From Ceratobasidium sp. AG-K (taxonomy: Eukaryota; Basidiomycota; Agaricomycetes; Cantharellales; Ceratobasidiaceae), in assembly GCA_037039685.1 (NCBI GenBank), contig JAWNGF010000012.1, positions 806,001 through 870,000 of the forward strand: DNA of 64,000 nucleotides, read 5' to 3'. Positions within the stretch are counted from its first letter, which is position 1. Each line of letters opens with the position of its first letter. Of this stretch, positions 22,517 to 33,603 are shown in pieces. Made by a program: the position numbers and the translations under genes. The notes below the pieces were generated by a model, which was not told where the DNA came from, searched no databases, and saw only the letters and a program-made list of their open reading frames with translations.

Positions 22517-23824
22517 CTAAAAAGCATCAGCCTTAAAAGCTCCTGCTTTTCCACCAAGTAGATAGAACGTACACGGGAAAACGGGCATAGTACAACGGAC
22601 GAAGAGCTATACTTGATATAGACCAGTAGTTCCACGTTGCTATACGCTGTCAGTGAACCCAATTGTTATCCTCTTTTGGGTCATAGCGGCTTTAGTCAGC
22701 TAAATACACCCTTGCTCTGTTATACACTGTCTCTATCACACCCGCCCAAGGCTGTTGATAACTGATACAATCAGACAAGGAGTATATAAAGCAAAAGCTT
22801 AGCGTCTAGCACCCTTCACATCCAAATCAACATCTCAAGGAAGCCAGATCCTCTCAAGCAAAAACTGGAAAGTGGTTGGAGCACCACCCAAGTTAACACT
22901 CACATCCATCAAGAACCACATCAACTCGTCGTTTCCATCAGTACGCACTACAAAAGGATTAATTAGTAACTAACTAATTAACCTTGAAAGTGTTCCCCGC
23001 ATTTTTTAGCCTCTGTGAAGCAGTCTTTAGACTAAAAGATTTTGTACTTGATCTAGACACCAAAGTCGACAAATTAAACAGTTGAATTGAAGTACTAGAA
23101 GAAGATCAAGTCAAACAAGCAGAGGATTTAAGGATTGAACGTACCAGAAACAACGAAAACCACAATCAACTTGAAGCCGATTATCAATCTCTTCATTCAA
23201 GGCTCAAGTTCATCAAAATTAACCTCGACAACCAAACAAGCAACAAGCCAATCAAGATTGTGTCCAAAGCATAAATCTAGCTGACACCAATATTGAAGTC
23301 AAGCGCTTGCAAGAACAAACCCGCGTCTTGATTGAAAATTGCGACCAACTTATCAAAATCCAAGAAAAACACACTCAAAAGGTTGAAACCCTCATCAACA
23401 ACAACAAACGTCAGTGGCGTACTATTGAAACCCTTAAAGACAAAATCAAGGGCAAATACTGTCATCTTGCAGCAGAAGTGCGTATTCCTATTAACCAGGA
23501 TTACCGCCTTCTAAATCACCTTAATACCATTGCACCCAACCCTTTTCAGTGGGACCAAGACCTTGACTCACACAGGAACAACACAGGGAACAGCTTAGAC
23601 TAGAATCCCTAAAACTCTTTATTGAAGATGTTCATTGTAACTACATATACAAACAGTACGACAAACTAGGAGTAATCAACGCATTGTTCTTGGAAGACAA
23701 AAATCTTGAATTGGTATTTTTGAGAAGTTTGCACATCATTAAAGACAGAAGGGTTCGAAGAAGAATCCGTGATATTTTGTACGGCCTGGGATCCCAATAA
23801 ATCTACCTTTTTTCCCGCTCCAAT
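22517..23824 (+). other. Leader of element D with internal TATA box and coiled-coil ORF
   Basis: Homologous to 8756-10057 of element B. A TATATAAA box at 22783-22790 is followed from about 22990 by the leader ORF. Its best preserved piece (23307-23603) reads VLIENCDQLIKIQEKHTQKV and ends GNSLD. A second overlapping frame (REQLRLESLKLFIEDV to about 23800, here without the stop seen in B) follows. The order leader ORF then gag is conserved in both copies. Confidence 0.5.
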
Positions 23825-25177
23825 ATGTTGAGAGCCCCATCACCTAGTCAAGGGGGATTTACCCAAATTTCAGCAACATCCAGACCCAATGTAGTGGCAC
23901 ATGCAATCAATGCCTTAATAGACAAAGTACGAAAAATTAACGGCCATATTAATGCCTTAAATGGTATCACCTCTACCCTAGAACAGGGAATCAACAATAA
24001 CGTTGCAGATATCCATGCAATTCAAAATCAAACTGCACAAATTGCACCCCTTCACCAATTAATGAATGCAGTGTCTCAGTCACTTGCAAACCTAGGTGCA
24101 ACACCCTCCACCACTGCCTCAACAACCACCCCAGGATACAAACTCAAAATGCATCCCCCAGAAGAATTTTCTGGAGATGTAGATAAATTTGATGAGTTTA
24201 AGTCGCAATGTACTTTGTACATAAATCACACATCCCCACAAGCAACCACAGAACAAAAAATCACTTATATCATGGGTTATTGCAAGGGGCCTGCCTATGT
24301 ATGGATGCAACCTGGAATTGATGTAGACATGGCAAGAAGGGGAGCAACAAATTGGCTACACGACATGGATGAATTCTGGAACAAAATGCAAGCTAGATTT
24401 GGTGATGTTCACAAGATTGACCAATATAGACAACTATACAAGAAATTGATCCAGAAGAACTCTGTCCAAGATTATCTACAAGAGTTTGTTACTTATTCAT
24501 TGGTACTCGGGTACACTAATCGAGTACTTTGTGATGATTTCTATGACGGTCTTAAGGATGAAATCAAGATGGCCATGGTGTCACAGAACTTTAAACCCCA
24601 TGAAGCAACAAGGACATTCAACCAAGTTTGCAAAAGAGCCCTGGAAATTGACTCCACAATGAATGCCATTAATGCACCAAAGAAATTGCAAAGCCCACAA
24701 ACCAGCACTTCAAAACAAACTACTTCCAAGACAACCACAAGCACTCCAAACACCTCACTGGGTCAAAGATTCAACATAAACAATCGTGTCTTTATGTCAA
24801 AACCTACAGGGGGGGTGCAATACGGCAAAATCTCAAGCATTACCAGAAACGCCAAGGGCCATCCAGTTCCACAGATCTCCTGGGATGACGGGACAAAAGG
24901 AAATGTCCCTTTTGGAGCGATTCAAAAAGACACCTGAACCAGTACCTTCAACGCCCCTATCATTCAAACACCCAAATTGTCCACTCCTGCTAAAGACCCT
25001 GATGCAATGGATCTTGATGGATAAGGAAAAGGACCAATGATTTGCTTCACCTGCGGCAGCAAGGGACACTCAGCAAGAGTCTGTCCTTCCAAGAACACAG
25101 CCTCAGGGTTTGAAGCTCAGATTGAAGAAATCTCTTCAGACATTGAATCGGGAAAAGATGTCACCAAGGCTTATTAA
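23825..25177 (+). pseudogene. Gag of element D
   Basis: ATG 23825, capsid and linker as in element B, open to a TGA at 24935 (B has AGA) with a second stop TAA at 25022. The knuckle CFTCGSKGHSARVC lies beyond these stops near 25045. The natural end TAA is at 25175-25177. Confidence 0.86.
25150..25156 (+). promoter_or_regulatory. -1 frameshift heptamer G GGA AAA in element D
   Basis: In the gag frame, TCG GGA AAA GAT; canonical -1 slippery site 19-25 nt before the gag stop. Pol is in the -1 frame. Element B has AGGAAAA at the same place. Confidence 0.65.
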
Positions 25178-25212
25178 GGAGCCAAGTACTCGGTGATATA
25201 TTAGCCAGTAAT

Positions 25213-28200
25213 ATGGATGAACTAGAAATCATGTCAATATCAAATGAAAACCAATTATACCTTGATTTCACCACTCATCCACTAGCTACGGCTCCTGATT
25301 CTAAGTCAGTTAACAAATCAAAAAAATTCTCGGGACAAGCACTCCTTGATTGCGGCGCAACCTCCTGTTTCATCAACCCTTCCCTAGGAAAAAGGGGCAA
25401 ACCTTCCCCTTTTCCAACACAAAAAACCAAAGACTCTACAAGTTATAGACAGACAAGAAGTTTTGTCTAGAAAAGTCACCCAGTACACCAAATTTAAACT
25501 TGTCATGGGAACACATTCCAGTGAAATAGAATGTCATGTCACAAACATTGGAAGACACCCCATTGTACTTGGGATGTCATGGCTCAAGAAACATAACCCA
25601 CAAATTAATTGGAAAAATAGGACAATTGCATACACAAGCAAATCCTGCTCAAAAAACTGCCTAGAAATCCCATCTACACTCCAAATTGCAGCCAAAACTA
25701 CATTACCAGAGGAATACAAAGAGTTTGCAGATGTATTCAACAAGTCCAGATTAGAAGAACTCCCACCTCACAGGCCAACTGACATTATGCTTGACCTCCT
25801 ACCAGAAGCTAAACTAAAGCACGGCCCTATTTACAAAACATCCCCAGCTGAGGACAAAGTAATGAAGAAAGTACTAGAAACACTTATCCGAAGGGGACAC
25901 ATTCAGATTTCTAAGTCTCCTTTGGCTTCCCTGGTTCTATTGGTCAAAAAACCACATCCAGAAGATCCAAACAACCCAGAGTTACGCTTTTGTGTTGACT
26001 ACAGATATGTGAATTCGCTATGCAAATTCAATGCAAGTGGAATACCTCTACTGGACCAATGGTTAAGGGCCCTGGAAGGATTTGTCATTGGCACCACTCT
26101 AGACTTGGCACAGGGATTCCATCAAACCCAAATAGCAGCAGGCCATGAATGGAAAACAGCATTCAAAACTCAATACGGCATGTATGAATGGAAAGTCATG
26201 CCCTTTGGTCTCAAAAACGCTCCATCAAGCTTCCAGTCCCTAATGAACTCTATATTCAGGGACATTATGGGGGTTTTTGTACTCATATACATTGATGATA
26301 TCTTTGTTTTTTCCAAACAAGTCAAAGATCATTCAGGACATGTGAAAGAGGTGCTAAGAAGACTAAGGGAGCACAAGTTGATTGCAAAATTGAAGAAATG
26401 CAAGTTCCACCAAACCAAACTGGACTGGGTAGGACTGGTCATTTCCAATAAAGGAATCAAAACGGATCAGGAAAAGGTCACGGCGGCTATGAATTGGAAA
26501 GCACCCAAGAATGTCAAACAAGTTCAAGAGTTCCTAGGATTTGTCAATTTCTATTGAAGATTCATTCAAGACTTTGCCGGCAAAGCCAGACCTCTATATA
26601 ACCTACTTAAGAAGGATCAAAAGTGGCAGTGGACAAGCAAAGAACAAGAAGCCATGAATGCACTAAAAGAAGCTCTTAAGGTGGCACCTGTAATGATGCA
26701 GCCCGATCAAAATAAGGAATTTTTCCTTGAAGCAGATGTGTCGGGATTTGCCACAGGAGCAGTTTTATCTCAGAAGGATGAAGAAGGGAAATTACACCCT
26801 GTAGCTTTTCTTTCTAAATCACTGAATCCGGCTGAACAAAACTACAACATTTTCAACAAAGAACTATTGGCAATTATTAGAGCCTTCAAAGAATGGTGGC
26901 ATTTACTTCAAGGCACAGAAAAAGCCATTCAAGTGATAACAGATCACAAAAATTTGGAATACTGCTCTTCATCCAAACAATTGAACCAACGCCAAATCCG
27001 CTGGATGAATTTCTTGGTGGACTTCAACTTCCAAATCTTGTACAGGCCAGGAAACCAAAACAAAAAAGCAGACATTCTCTCAAGGCAATATGACCTAGAA
27101 CCTTTGGGGGGGGTAGAGAACCAAGTTCTCCTCAAACCAGACATTTTCATTTTGGCTATTACCCCTGACCAGGAGATTAACAATCTAATCAGAGAAGCAA
27201 TCCTCAAAGATCCCAGATTAGAGGAAGCCCACAATAAGCTGAGAAATGGAGAAAAAGTCAAAGATTGGGAATACAGAGAAGGACTCCTAATGTTCAAAGG
27301 AAAAATCTTTGTCCCCAAGGATGAAACCGTCAGAAACCTGATATTGGAATTGCGCCATGACAATATTACAGCTGGGCATCCTGGACAAGCAAGAACATTG
27401 GAATTGGTCTCAAGAACTTACTACTGGCCAACCATGAAGAAATTTGTCAACTCTTATGTGTCACACTGCAAAACATGCATTCGAGTTAAACCATTGAACC
27501 AACTCCCCACAGGACTACTGCATCCTTTACATATTCCTGAGAGACCTTGGGAAGAGATCTCCTACAACATGATTGTAGGGCTCCCAGAGTCAGAAGGATA
27601 TGACACAATCTTGACAGTGGTAGATTGGTTCTCCAAGATGGCACACTATCTCCCTTGCAAATCAACGGCCACAGCAGTAGACATAGCCAATATCATTGTT
27701 GCAAACATTTGGAAACTTCACGGCACCCCAAAAGCAACAGTCTTGGATAGAGGATCCACTTTCAACTCAAAGTTCATTAGGCATCTGTACAAACGGTTGG
27801 ACGTAAAACCTACCTTCAGCACAGCCTACCATCCAAGGACAGACAGACAGTCAGAACGGGCAAACCAAGTTGTTGAAATCTTTATCAGAGCTATTGTCAA
27901 TCATAGGCAAAACGACTGGGTGGCCCTGCTCCCTATGGCAGAATTTGCTTACAACAATGGAATCCAAGCATCCACTGGCAAAACCCCTTTCCAAATCTGC
28001 CAGGGTTTCAACCCTAGAATGAACATTGGGGAAGAATCAGACTATACTGTTCCTGAAGCTGATGCCCATGCGGAATTCCTGTTGAAAGGATACGACAAAG
28101 TTAAAGCCGCCCTCATTCTAGCAAATCAGTCCTATAAACACTACTTTGATAAAGGAGCCAAAGAACCAGAAGAGATAAACCCGGGAGATAAAGTCTGGCT

Positions 28201-28612
28201 TAATCATCAGAACATTTCCACAGACAGACCCTCAGTAAAACTCTCCCACAAAGTTTTAGGCCCTTACAAAGTAATGGAAAAAGTAGGGACTCATGCCTTT
28301 AGACTGGAATTGCCAAAATCAATGAAGATTCATCCTGTCTTCCATGTCATGCTGCTCAAGAAATTCCACTCTGATCCACACGGCCGCGAACCCGCTCAAC
28401 CACCCCCTATTGTCACACAAGAAGGAGAAGAAGAATGGGAAGTCGAAGAGATCCTTAATTCCAAGAAAATCCACCGTCAACTCCACTATTACGTCAAGTG
28501 GAAAGGATACTCTCATGCAGACAACTCTTGGCAGTCAAAGGAAGATCTCAAGAACACTCCTGAACTGGTTGATAAATTCCACAAACTCCACCCCACCGCG
28601 CCAGGCCCTTAG
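25213..28612 (+). pseudogene. Pol of element D (PR-RT-RH-IN-chromodomain)
   Basis: Protease (LLDCGATSCFINP near 25340) precedes a one-base insertion near 25385 that breaks the frame. RT continues from 25463 with FCVDYRYVN and IYIDDIFVFS (YIDD at 26288-26299). A TGA at 26555 replaces a Gln/Arg codon in FYQRF. From there the frame is open to 28612: RNase H (EADVSGFATGAVLS, ITDHKNLEY), integrase (HHCC finger, VVDWFSKMAHYLP, VLDRGSTFNSKF, SERANQ) and chromodomain (WEVEEILNSKK...YYVKWKGYSH). A polypurine tract follows at 28611-28622. Confidence 0.88.
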
Positions 28613-28622
28613 GAGGGGGTAA

Positions 28623-29036
28623 TGTCATGAGCTGACTAAGCTCAGACATTTTATTCTGATTTTATATCTTTTTTTCCGAACACTTTCCTTTTTTGGTACA
28701 AATGTCCTCTGGCACTTAACTTGTATCAGGTGATGTATTTGTCTTTTCATTTGATATTGGTGATGCTTCCGGAACTTCCAGAATGTTGAGTCATATCTCT
28801 TATCTTGCTTATCATTGGTTGTACTTGGCTTTCCCACACTGATAGATGATGACGTGGCTTTGATCCCTCATGTATATAAACCCAGAGGTCAAGCCGGTTA
28901 ATGACAAGGCTTGACCTCCTCTCCACTAGGACTTGCTCAATCAAATCCTTTTACTATCACTACTCCTTGGGTTCTAAGACTTGTCTAAGTCAAACCCCTT
29001 AACCTTTTATATACCTAATTGACCCAAGTCGGGACA
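28623..29036 (+). repeat. 3' LTR of element D (family 2)
   Basis: 414 bp, TGTCATGAGC...GGGACA; ends directly at the tggtg duplication, after which element E gag resumes. Confidence 0.95.
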
Positions 29037-29501
29037 TGGTGGGAATTGCATTCCGATGTCGGGAAATGCTAAAGGGCGTCTGGTCCCTGTTGTTCCGGTG
29101 TTTGCTGGTCCTGGGGTTGCATTTCTAAGTGGTCCTGGTATCTTAATCACACGCACAGCCCTAGGGCTAATCACACTTTCCCCATGGAAGGTGACAACTG
29201 GAGCTGCTGGTGGCGGTGTGTTGATTGGATTTTCAACCACTTGAATTGTTGGTGAGGTGGACCTCTGCTTGTTTGAAATCCTGGTTTCTTCCTGAGTTCC
29301 TGATGTTTTGATAATGTTGCCAATTCCTCCTGGGACGCTGGTAGATGGGGGTCTTGACGCACGGCTGCCACTTCTAAGTGGTGCCGTCCAATCACCTGCC
29401 TGTTCCCTTGCTCCTCTTGAGGGGTTCAATTGGATTTCGACTATTGTTGCTGTTGGAGCCTTGCTCCTTCGAGACGCTGCACTTGAGGATTGATTGTCCA
29501 T
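29037..29501 (-). pseudogene. Gag of element E, N-terminal part
   Basis: ATG 29501 (MDNQSSSAASRRSK), 57 nt inside the LTR. A low-complexity Ser/Pro/Arg-rich N-terminus like that of element A gag. It is cut at 29041 by element D; the frame continues at 22087. Inferred role is RNA binding or assembly as for other gag N-termini. Confidence 0.8.
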
Positions 29502-29543
29502 GTTGTCGTGTGACTTTGTTTTCTTGTGGCTCAGCGTACTAGT

Positions 29544-29555
29544 AGCTTGCTTTGC
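29544..29555 (-). other. Self-priming primer-binding site of element E
   Basis: Two bases inside the 5' LTR, the minus strand reads GCAAAGCAAGCT, an exact complement of AGCTTGCTTTGC in the LTR (29777-29766), again 33 nt from the TATATATA start at 29810. Relative to family 1 the two strands of the helix differ by compensating changes. Confidence 0.82.
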
Positions 29556-29557
29556 GA

Positions 29558-30054
29558 TGTTGCAACCTGCTAATGCCTATGGTTGACGACCACTAATGGC
29601 CTTTGAGATGTGGAACAATATGTGATAAGTCTTCTAAAACTCTATCACTAAGGTGGACAAATGCTAGTCTTGTCAGTACAAGTCACTAGCTCCTAAGTCC
29701 AAGTGGCTGCGCTGAAGGCTAAATAGCCAAGTGCCTCTGATCACACTGCAGGGAGAGTTGACAAGGCAAAGCAAGCTGGGGATAACCATGCTTGCAAGCC
29801 AGTATATATACTCAGAAAACAAGTGAGTCATAGTAAGTACATGAGTCATGAGTCTGAGTCAAAGTCCAAGTCATAAAGGGGGCTGCGCAGGCCAGCCAAT
29901 AGAAAACAGCATGAGTCATATGACTCATGGTGACACATCATCCATACACCTTACTAAGCAAGGGAGAGGGCTCAACAAAGAGAAAGGGCGCTTAATGCGC
30001 CAGTACAAGCCACAAGTCCGCAGACAGAGACAGAGGGAGGGATGGGTCACAACA
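29558..30054 (-). repeat. 5' LTR of element E (family 3)
   Basis: 497 bp, followed in window orientation by ttacc and the continuation of element B pol. TATATATA starts at 29810 on the minus strand. Confidence 0.93.
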
Positions 30055-31509
30055 TTACCCCTGACCAGGAGATTAACAACCTAATCAGAGAAGCAATCCT
30101 TGAAGATCCCAGATTAGAAGAAGCTCACAATAAGCTGAGAAACAGAGAAAAAGTTAAAGATTGGGAATACAAAGAAGGACTCCTAATGTTCAAGGGAAGG
30201 ATCTTTGTCCCCAGGGACAAAACAGTCAGAAACCTGATATTGGAATTGTGCCATGACAATATTACAGCTGGGCATCCTGGACAAGCAAGAACATTGGAAT
30301 TGGTCTCAAGAACTTACTACTGGCCAACCATGAAGAAATTTGTCAACTCTTACGTGTCACACTGCAAAACATGCATTTGAGTTAAACCATCAAACCAACT
30401 CCCCACAGGACTACTGCATCCTTTACATATTCCTGAGAGACCTTGGGAAGAGATCTCCTACGACATGATTGTAGGGCTCCCAGAGTCAGAAGGATATGAC
30501 ACAATCTTGACAGTTGTAGATTGGTTCTCCAAGATGGCACATTATCTCCCTTGCAAATCAACAGCCACAGCAGTAGACATAGCCAATATCTTTGTTGCAA
30601 ACATTTGGAAACTTCACATCACCCCAAAAGCAATAGTCTTGGATAGAGGATTCACTTTCAACTCAAAGTTCATTAAGCATCTGTACCAACGGTTGGACGT
30701 AAAACCCACCTTCAGCACAGCCTACCATCCAAGGACAGACAGACAGTCAGAACGGGCAAACCAAGTTGTTGAAATCTTTATCAGGGCTTTTGTCAACCAT
30801 AGGCAAAACAACTGGGTAGCCCTACTCTCTATGGCAGAATTTGCTTACAACAATGGAATCCAAGCATCCACTGGCAAACCCCCTTTCCGGATCTGCCAAG
30901 GTTTCAACCCTAGAATGAACATCAGGGAAGAATCAGACTATACTGTTCCTGAAGCTGATGTCCATGCGGAATTCCTGTTGAAAGGATACGATGAAGTCAA
31001 AGCCGCTCTCATTCTAGCAAACCAATCCTACAAACACTACTTTGATAAAGGAGCCAAAGAACCAGAAGAGATAAACCCTGGAGATAAAGTCTGGCTTAGT
31101 CATCAAAACATATCCACAGACAGACCTTCAGTAAAACTCTCCCACAAAGTTTTAGGCCCTTACAAAGTACTGGAAAAAGTAGGGACTCACGCCTTTAGAC
31201 TGGAATTACCAAAATCAATGAAGATTCATCCTGTCTTCCATGTCATGTTGCTCAAAAAATTTCACTCTGACCCCCATGGTTGTGAACCCGCTCAACCACC
31301 CCCTATTGTCTCACAAGAAGGAGAAGAAGAGTGGGAAGTCGAGGAGATCCTTAATTCCAAAAACATTTGCCATCAACTTCACTATTACGTCAAGTGGAAA
31401 GGATACTCTCATGCAGACAACTCTTGGCAATCAAAGGAAGACCTCAAGAATGCTCCTGAAGTAGTTGATAAATTTCACAGACTCCACCCCACCATGCCAG
31501 GCCCTTAGG
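30055..31509 (+). pseudogene. Pol of element B, second part (integrase, chromodomain)
   Basis: Resumes exactly after the element E LTR with the duplicated ttacc. It encodes the HHCC integrase zinc finger (ITAGHPGQARTLELVSRTYYW...CKTC), the DDE core (ILTVVDWFSKMAHYLP, VLDRGFTFNSKF, SERANQ), and a C-terminal chromodomain (EEEWEVEEILN...YYVKWKGYSHADNSW). One TGA at about 30378 (D has CGA) breaks the frame. The chromodomain marks this as a chromovirus, a group that targets heterochromatin through histone marks. Confidence 0.88.
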
Positions 31510-31518
31510 AGGGGGTAA

Positions 31519-31932
31519 TGTCATGAGCTGACTAAGCTCAGACATTTTATTCTGATTTTATATCTTTTTTTCCGAACACTTTCCTTTTTTGGTACAAATG
31601 TCCTCTGGCGCTTAACTTGTATCATGTGATGTATTTGTCTTTTCATTTGATATTGGTGTTGCTTCTGGAACTTCCAGAATATTGAGTCATACCTCTTATC
31701 TTGCTTATCATTGGTTGTACTTGGCTTTCTCACACTGATAGATGATGACGTGGCTTTGATCCCTCATGTATATAAACCCAGAGGTCAAGCCGGTTAACGA
31801 CAAGGCTTGACCTCCTCTCCACTAGGACTTGCTCAATCAAATCCTCTTCACTATCACTACTCCTTGGGTTCTAAGACTATTCTAAGTTGAACCCCTTAAC
31901 CTTTATACACCTAATTGACCCAAGTCGGGACA
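31519..31932 (+). repeat. 3' LTR of element B (family 2)
   Basis: 414 bp, TGTCATGAGC...GGGACA, preceded by the polypurine tract AGGAGGGGGTAA at 31507-31518. Directly followed by attga, the partner of atcaa at 8323-8327. Confidence 0.92.
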
Positions 31933-31937
31933 ATTGA

Positions 31938-33603
31938 CCCAACAGAACAACAACAAACCCTTTGGACTTACCTCTCTGAACACATACAGAGACCGTGGAG
32001 CAAGGGTACAAGGTACTCCAACCACCAAATGAGCATGCATGCTCCAGACTGGCAACAACCTATGGTGTCCAAGGTGTCACCTTGCTTGCTAAACTCTTGT
32101 CAATCATTATTCCGGCATCATTCCCTGTTGAGGTAATGCATATGGTCTGGATTAACTTAATCCCTCAGCTTGTTGAATTATGGACCAATGACTTTAACAG
32201 CATTGACAATGGTAAAGAAACCTACCAGATTGACTTGGTGATGTGGGCCCTTGTTGGGGATCTATGCAAAGATTTGGGCTGCACAATCCCCTCTGCATTT
32301 GGATGTCGTGTTCCCAACCTTAATAAGCGCAGCCACTTTATTGCCAAATCCTGGATGCTTTTTGCAACTCAACTTGCCCCTTGTTTACTGCAATGTTGCT
32401 TTACTAAGCGAACATACTATACTCACTTTGTCTGCCTTGTCACCTTGGTTAAAATGTGTGTCAGCCATTTTATCTCTAGGGACAACATTCCTACAATACG
32501 CAACAGGTTTGCTAAATGGATTGAGGATTATGAGCGGTATGTGAATGCATACAAAGACTTGTTGCAAAGTAACTTATTATCAAATAGGATATACTACCAA
32601 TACAGTGCTGATTGACTACAGACATGCCTGGTAAACGTCCATTACCTATTGCATATTGCCAACTCGATTGAGTTCTTAGGACCGGTCTGGGCATATTGGG
32701 CCTTTCCAATTGAGCAATACTGCAGCTTCATTGGGGCGTCAGTCCAAAGCCGGCGGTACTACTCGGCAAACATTGCACGGCAAATCCTAGACTGTGCCCA
32801 GCTTCGAGTCATTCGCGAGGTGTACGACCTCCATGATACAATCATGCTTCGCCACCCAAGAGATGCGAGGGATGCTGAAGATGAAGGTCAGGCGGTCGAG
32901 GGGGATCAGCTTCCAGACTGTAAGTAGTTCGACAATTAATTCCATTATTTCTTACACCCGGAAACAATTTAGACCCCGCTTGCGTGCTGTTGACTCCACG
33001 CTCCGAGCGATTGACGGTAACAGAGCCGCTGTGTCGAAAAATCGCCAAATACCTAGTAACGGCGTACGAAATCGCCTTTCCAGCAGCCAAGGCGTACGTT
33101 CCAGCGTCGGTTATGCAATGGGGACGAATGCGCATCATCAATGGAGGCGATTTGATCCACGCACGCGGATACCATAAGCTACGAGAGGACGGGCGCGACG
33201 CATCTTTTGTTTGGGTAAGATTCTTATTTTCAACTTGAATAATCAGCCAATTCTAAAATAAAACAGTACAAGCTGGAGGTTGATCAACTTGCCCGTATTC
33301 CGAATGCACCCCCCGACTTTATTCTACAGTCCTTTTATGGACAACTTCAGCACCTCTTCGCACTTCCCATTCCACCCAACTCCGCCATCAACCCCAGCAA
33401 CTACGTTCAGACTCTTTTGCTGGTGTTGATTCTGGAGGCCCGAACCGAAGTCAATACTTCGTACGAGTACACTGTAGTTTCTTATGAAGGTCAGCTTTCA
33501 AGTGGAGAAGTTGTCGACGTGGACAACATCAAATGTGCTATTGGGCGCATTCGCGACGGCAACAAGTGGTGGATTATCGATCGAAGCTCGGGCGCTGAGT
33601 AAA
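31938..33603 (+). pseudogene. CACTA (EnSpm) Tnp2 transposase, 3' part
   Basis: Continues the gene cut at 8327. Tnp2 landmarks in order: LLAKLLSIIIPASFPVEVMH near 32100, a helical region to 32615, GPVWAYWAFPIEQYCSFIG near 32685, SRRYYSANIARQILDCAQLR, then, after an intron at about 32921-32976, WGRMRIINGGDLIHARG and DGRDASFVW. A second intron lies at about 33215-33267, followed by YGQLQHLF, VDNIKCAIGRI and KWWIIDRS, and a TAA at 33601-33603. A frameshift near 32020 and a stop at about 32615 show decay. The transposase would cut at CACTA termini in the nucleus; none were found in the window. Confidence 0.75.

Larger units (their letters stand above)
22088..29036 (+). mobile_element. Ty3/Gypsy element D (family 2), youngest full-length insertion
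   Basis: 6949 bp, LTRs 22088-22502 and 28623-29036, perfect target duplication tggtg (22083-22087 and 29037-29041). Inserted in the gag of element E, opposite orientation. The LTRs differ at about 8 positions plus one T-run length change by my count, the fewest of the three pairs. Coding sequence nonetheless has stops (24935, 25022, 26555) and a frameshift (near 25385), so this copy cannot move by itself. Confidence 0.95.
13860..30054 (-). mobile_element. Ty3/Gypsy element E (family 3), inserted in B and split by D
   Basis: Minus-strand element with LTRs 13860-14356 and 29558-30054 and target duplication ttacc at both outer ends (13855-13859 and 30055-30059). Subtracting element D and three solo LTRs leaves about 7889 bp. 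Order on the minus strand: 5' LTR 29558-30054, PBS, gag (29501 to 20384), PR-RT-RH-IN-chromodomain (20366 to about 16230), an extra overlapping ORF (16392 to 14397), polypurine tract, 3' LTR. Multiple stops; dead copy. The LTRs differ at about 13 sites by my count. Confidence 0.92.
8328..31932 (+). mobile_element. Ty3/Gypsy element B (family 2), split by nested insertions
   Basis: LTRs at 8328-8741 and 31519-31932 enclose gag-pol in three blocks (8742-11489, 11948-13859, 30055-31518). Subtracting element E and one solo LTR leaves 6942 bp, against 6949 bp for the related element D. The two LTRs share variants absent from the D LTRs (tcttcactatcac, actattctaag, tttatacacc), which independently pairs them. 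Target duplication is atcaa (left) and attga (right); both derive from atcga by one CpG transition on opposite strands. It is inserted into the CACTA transposase gene. Confidence 0.9.

Noticed and set aside
8327..32000. Separate Gypsy fragments left and right of element E
   Set aside because: Shared ttacc duplication, matching total length to D, shared LTR variants and collinear pol show one element B split by E.
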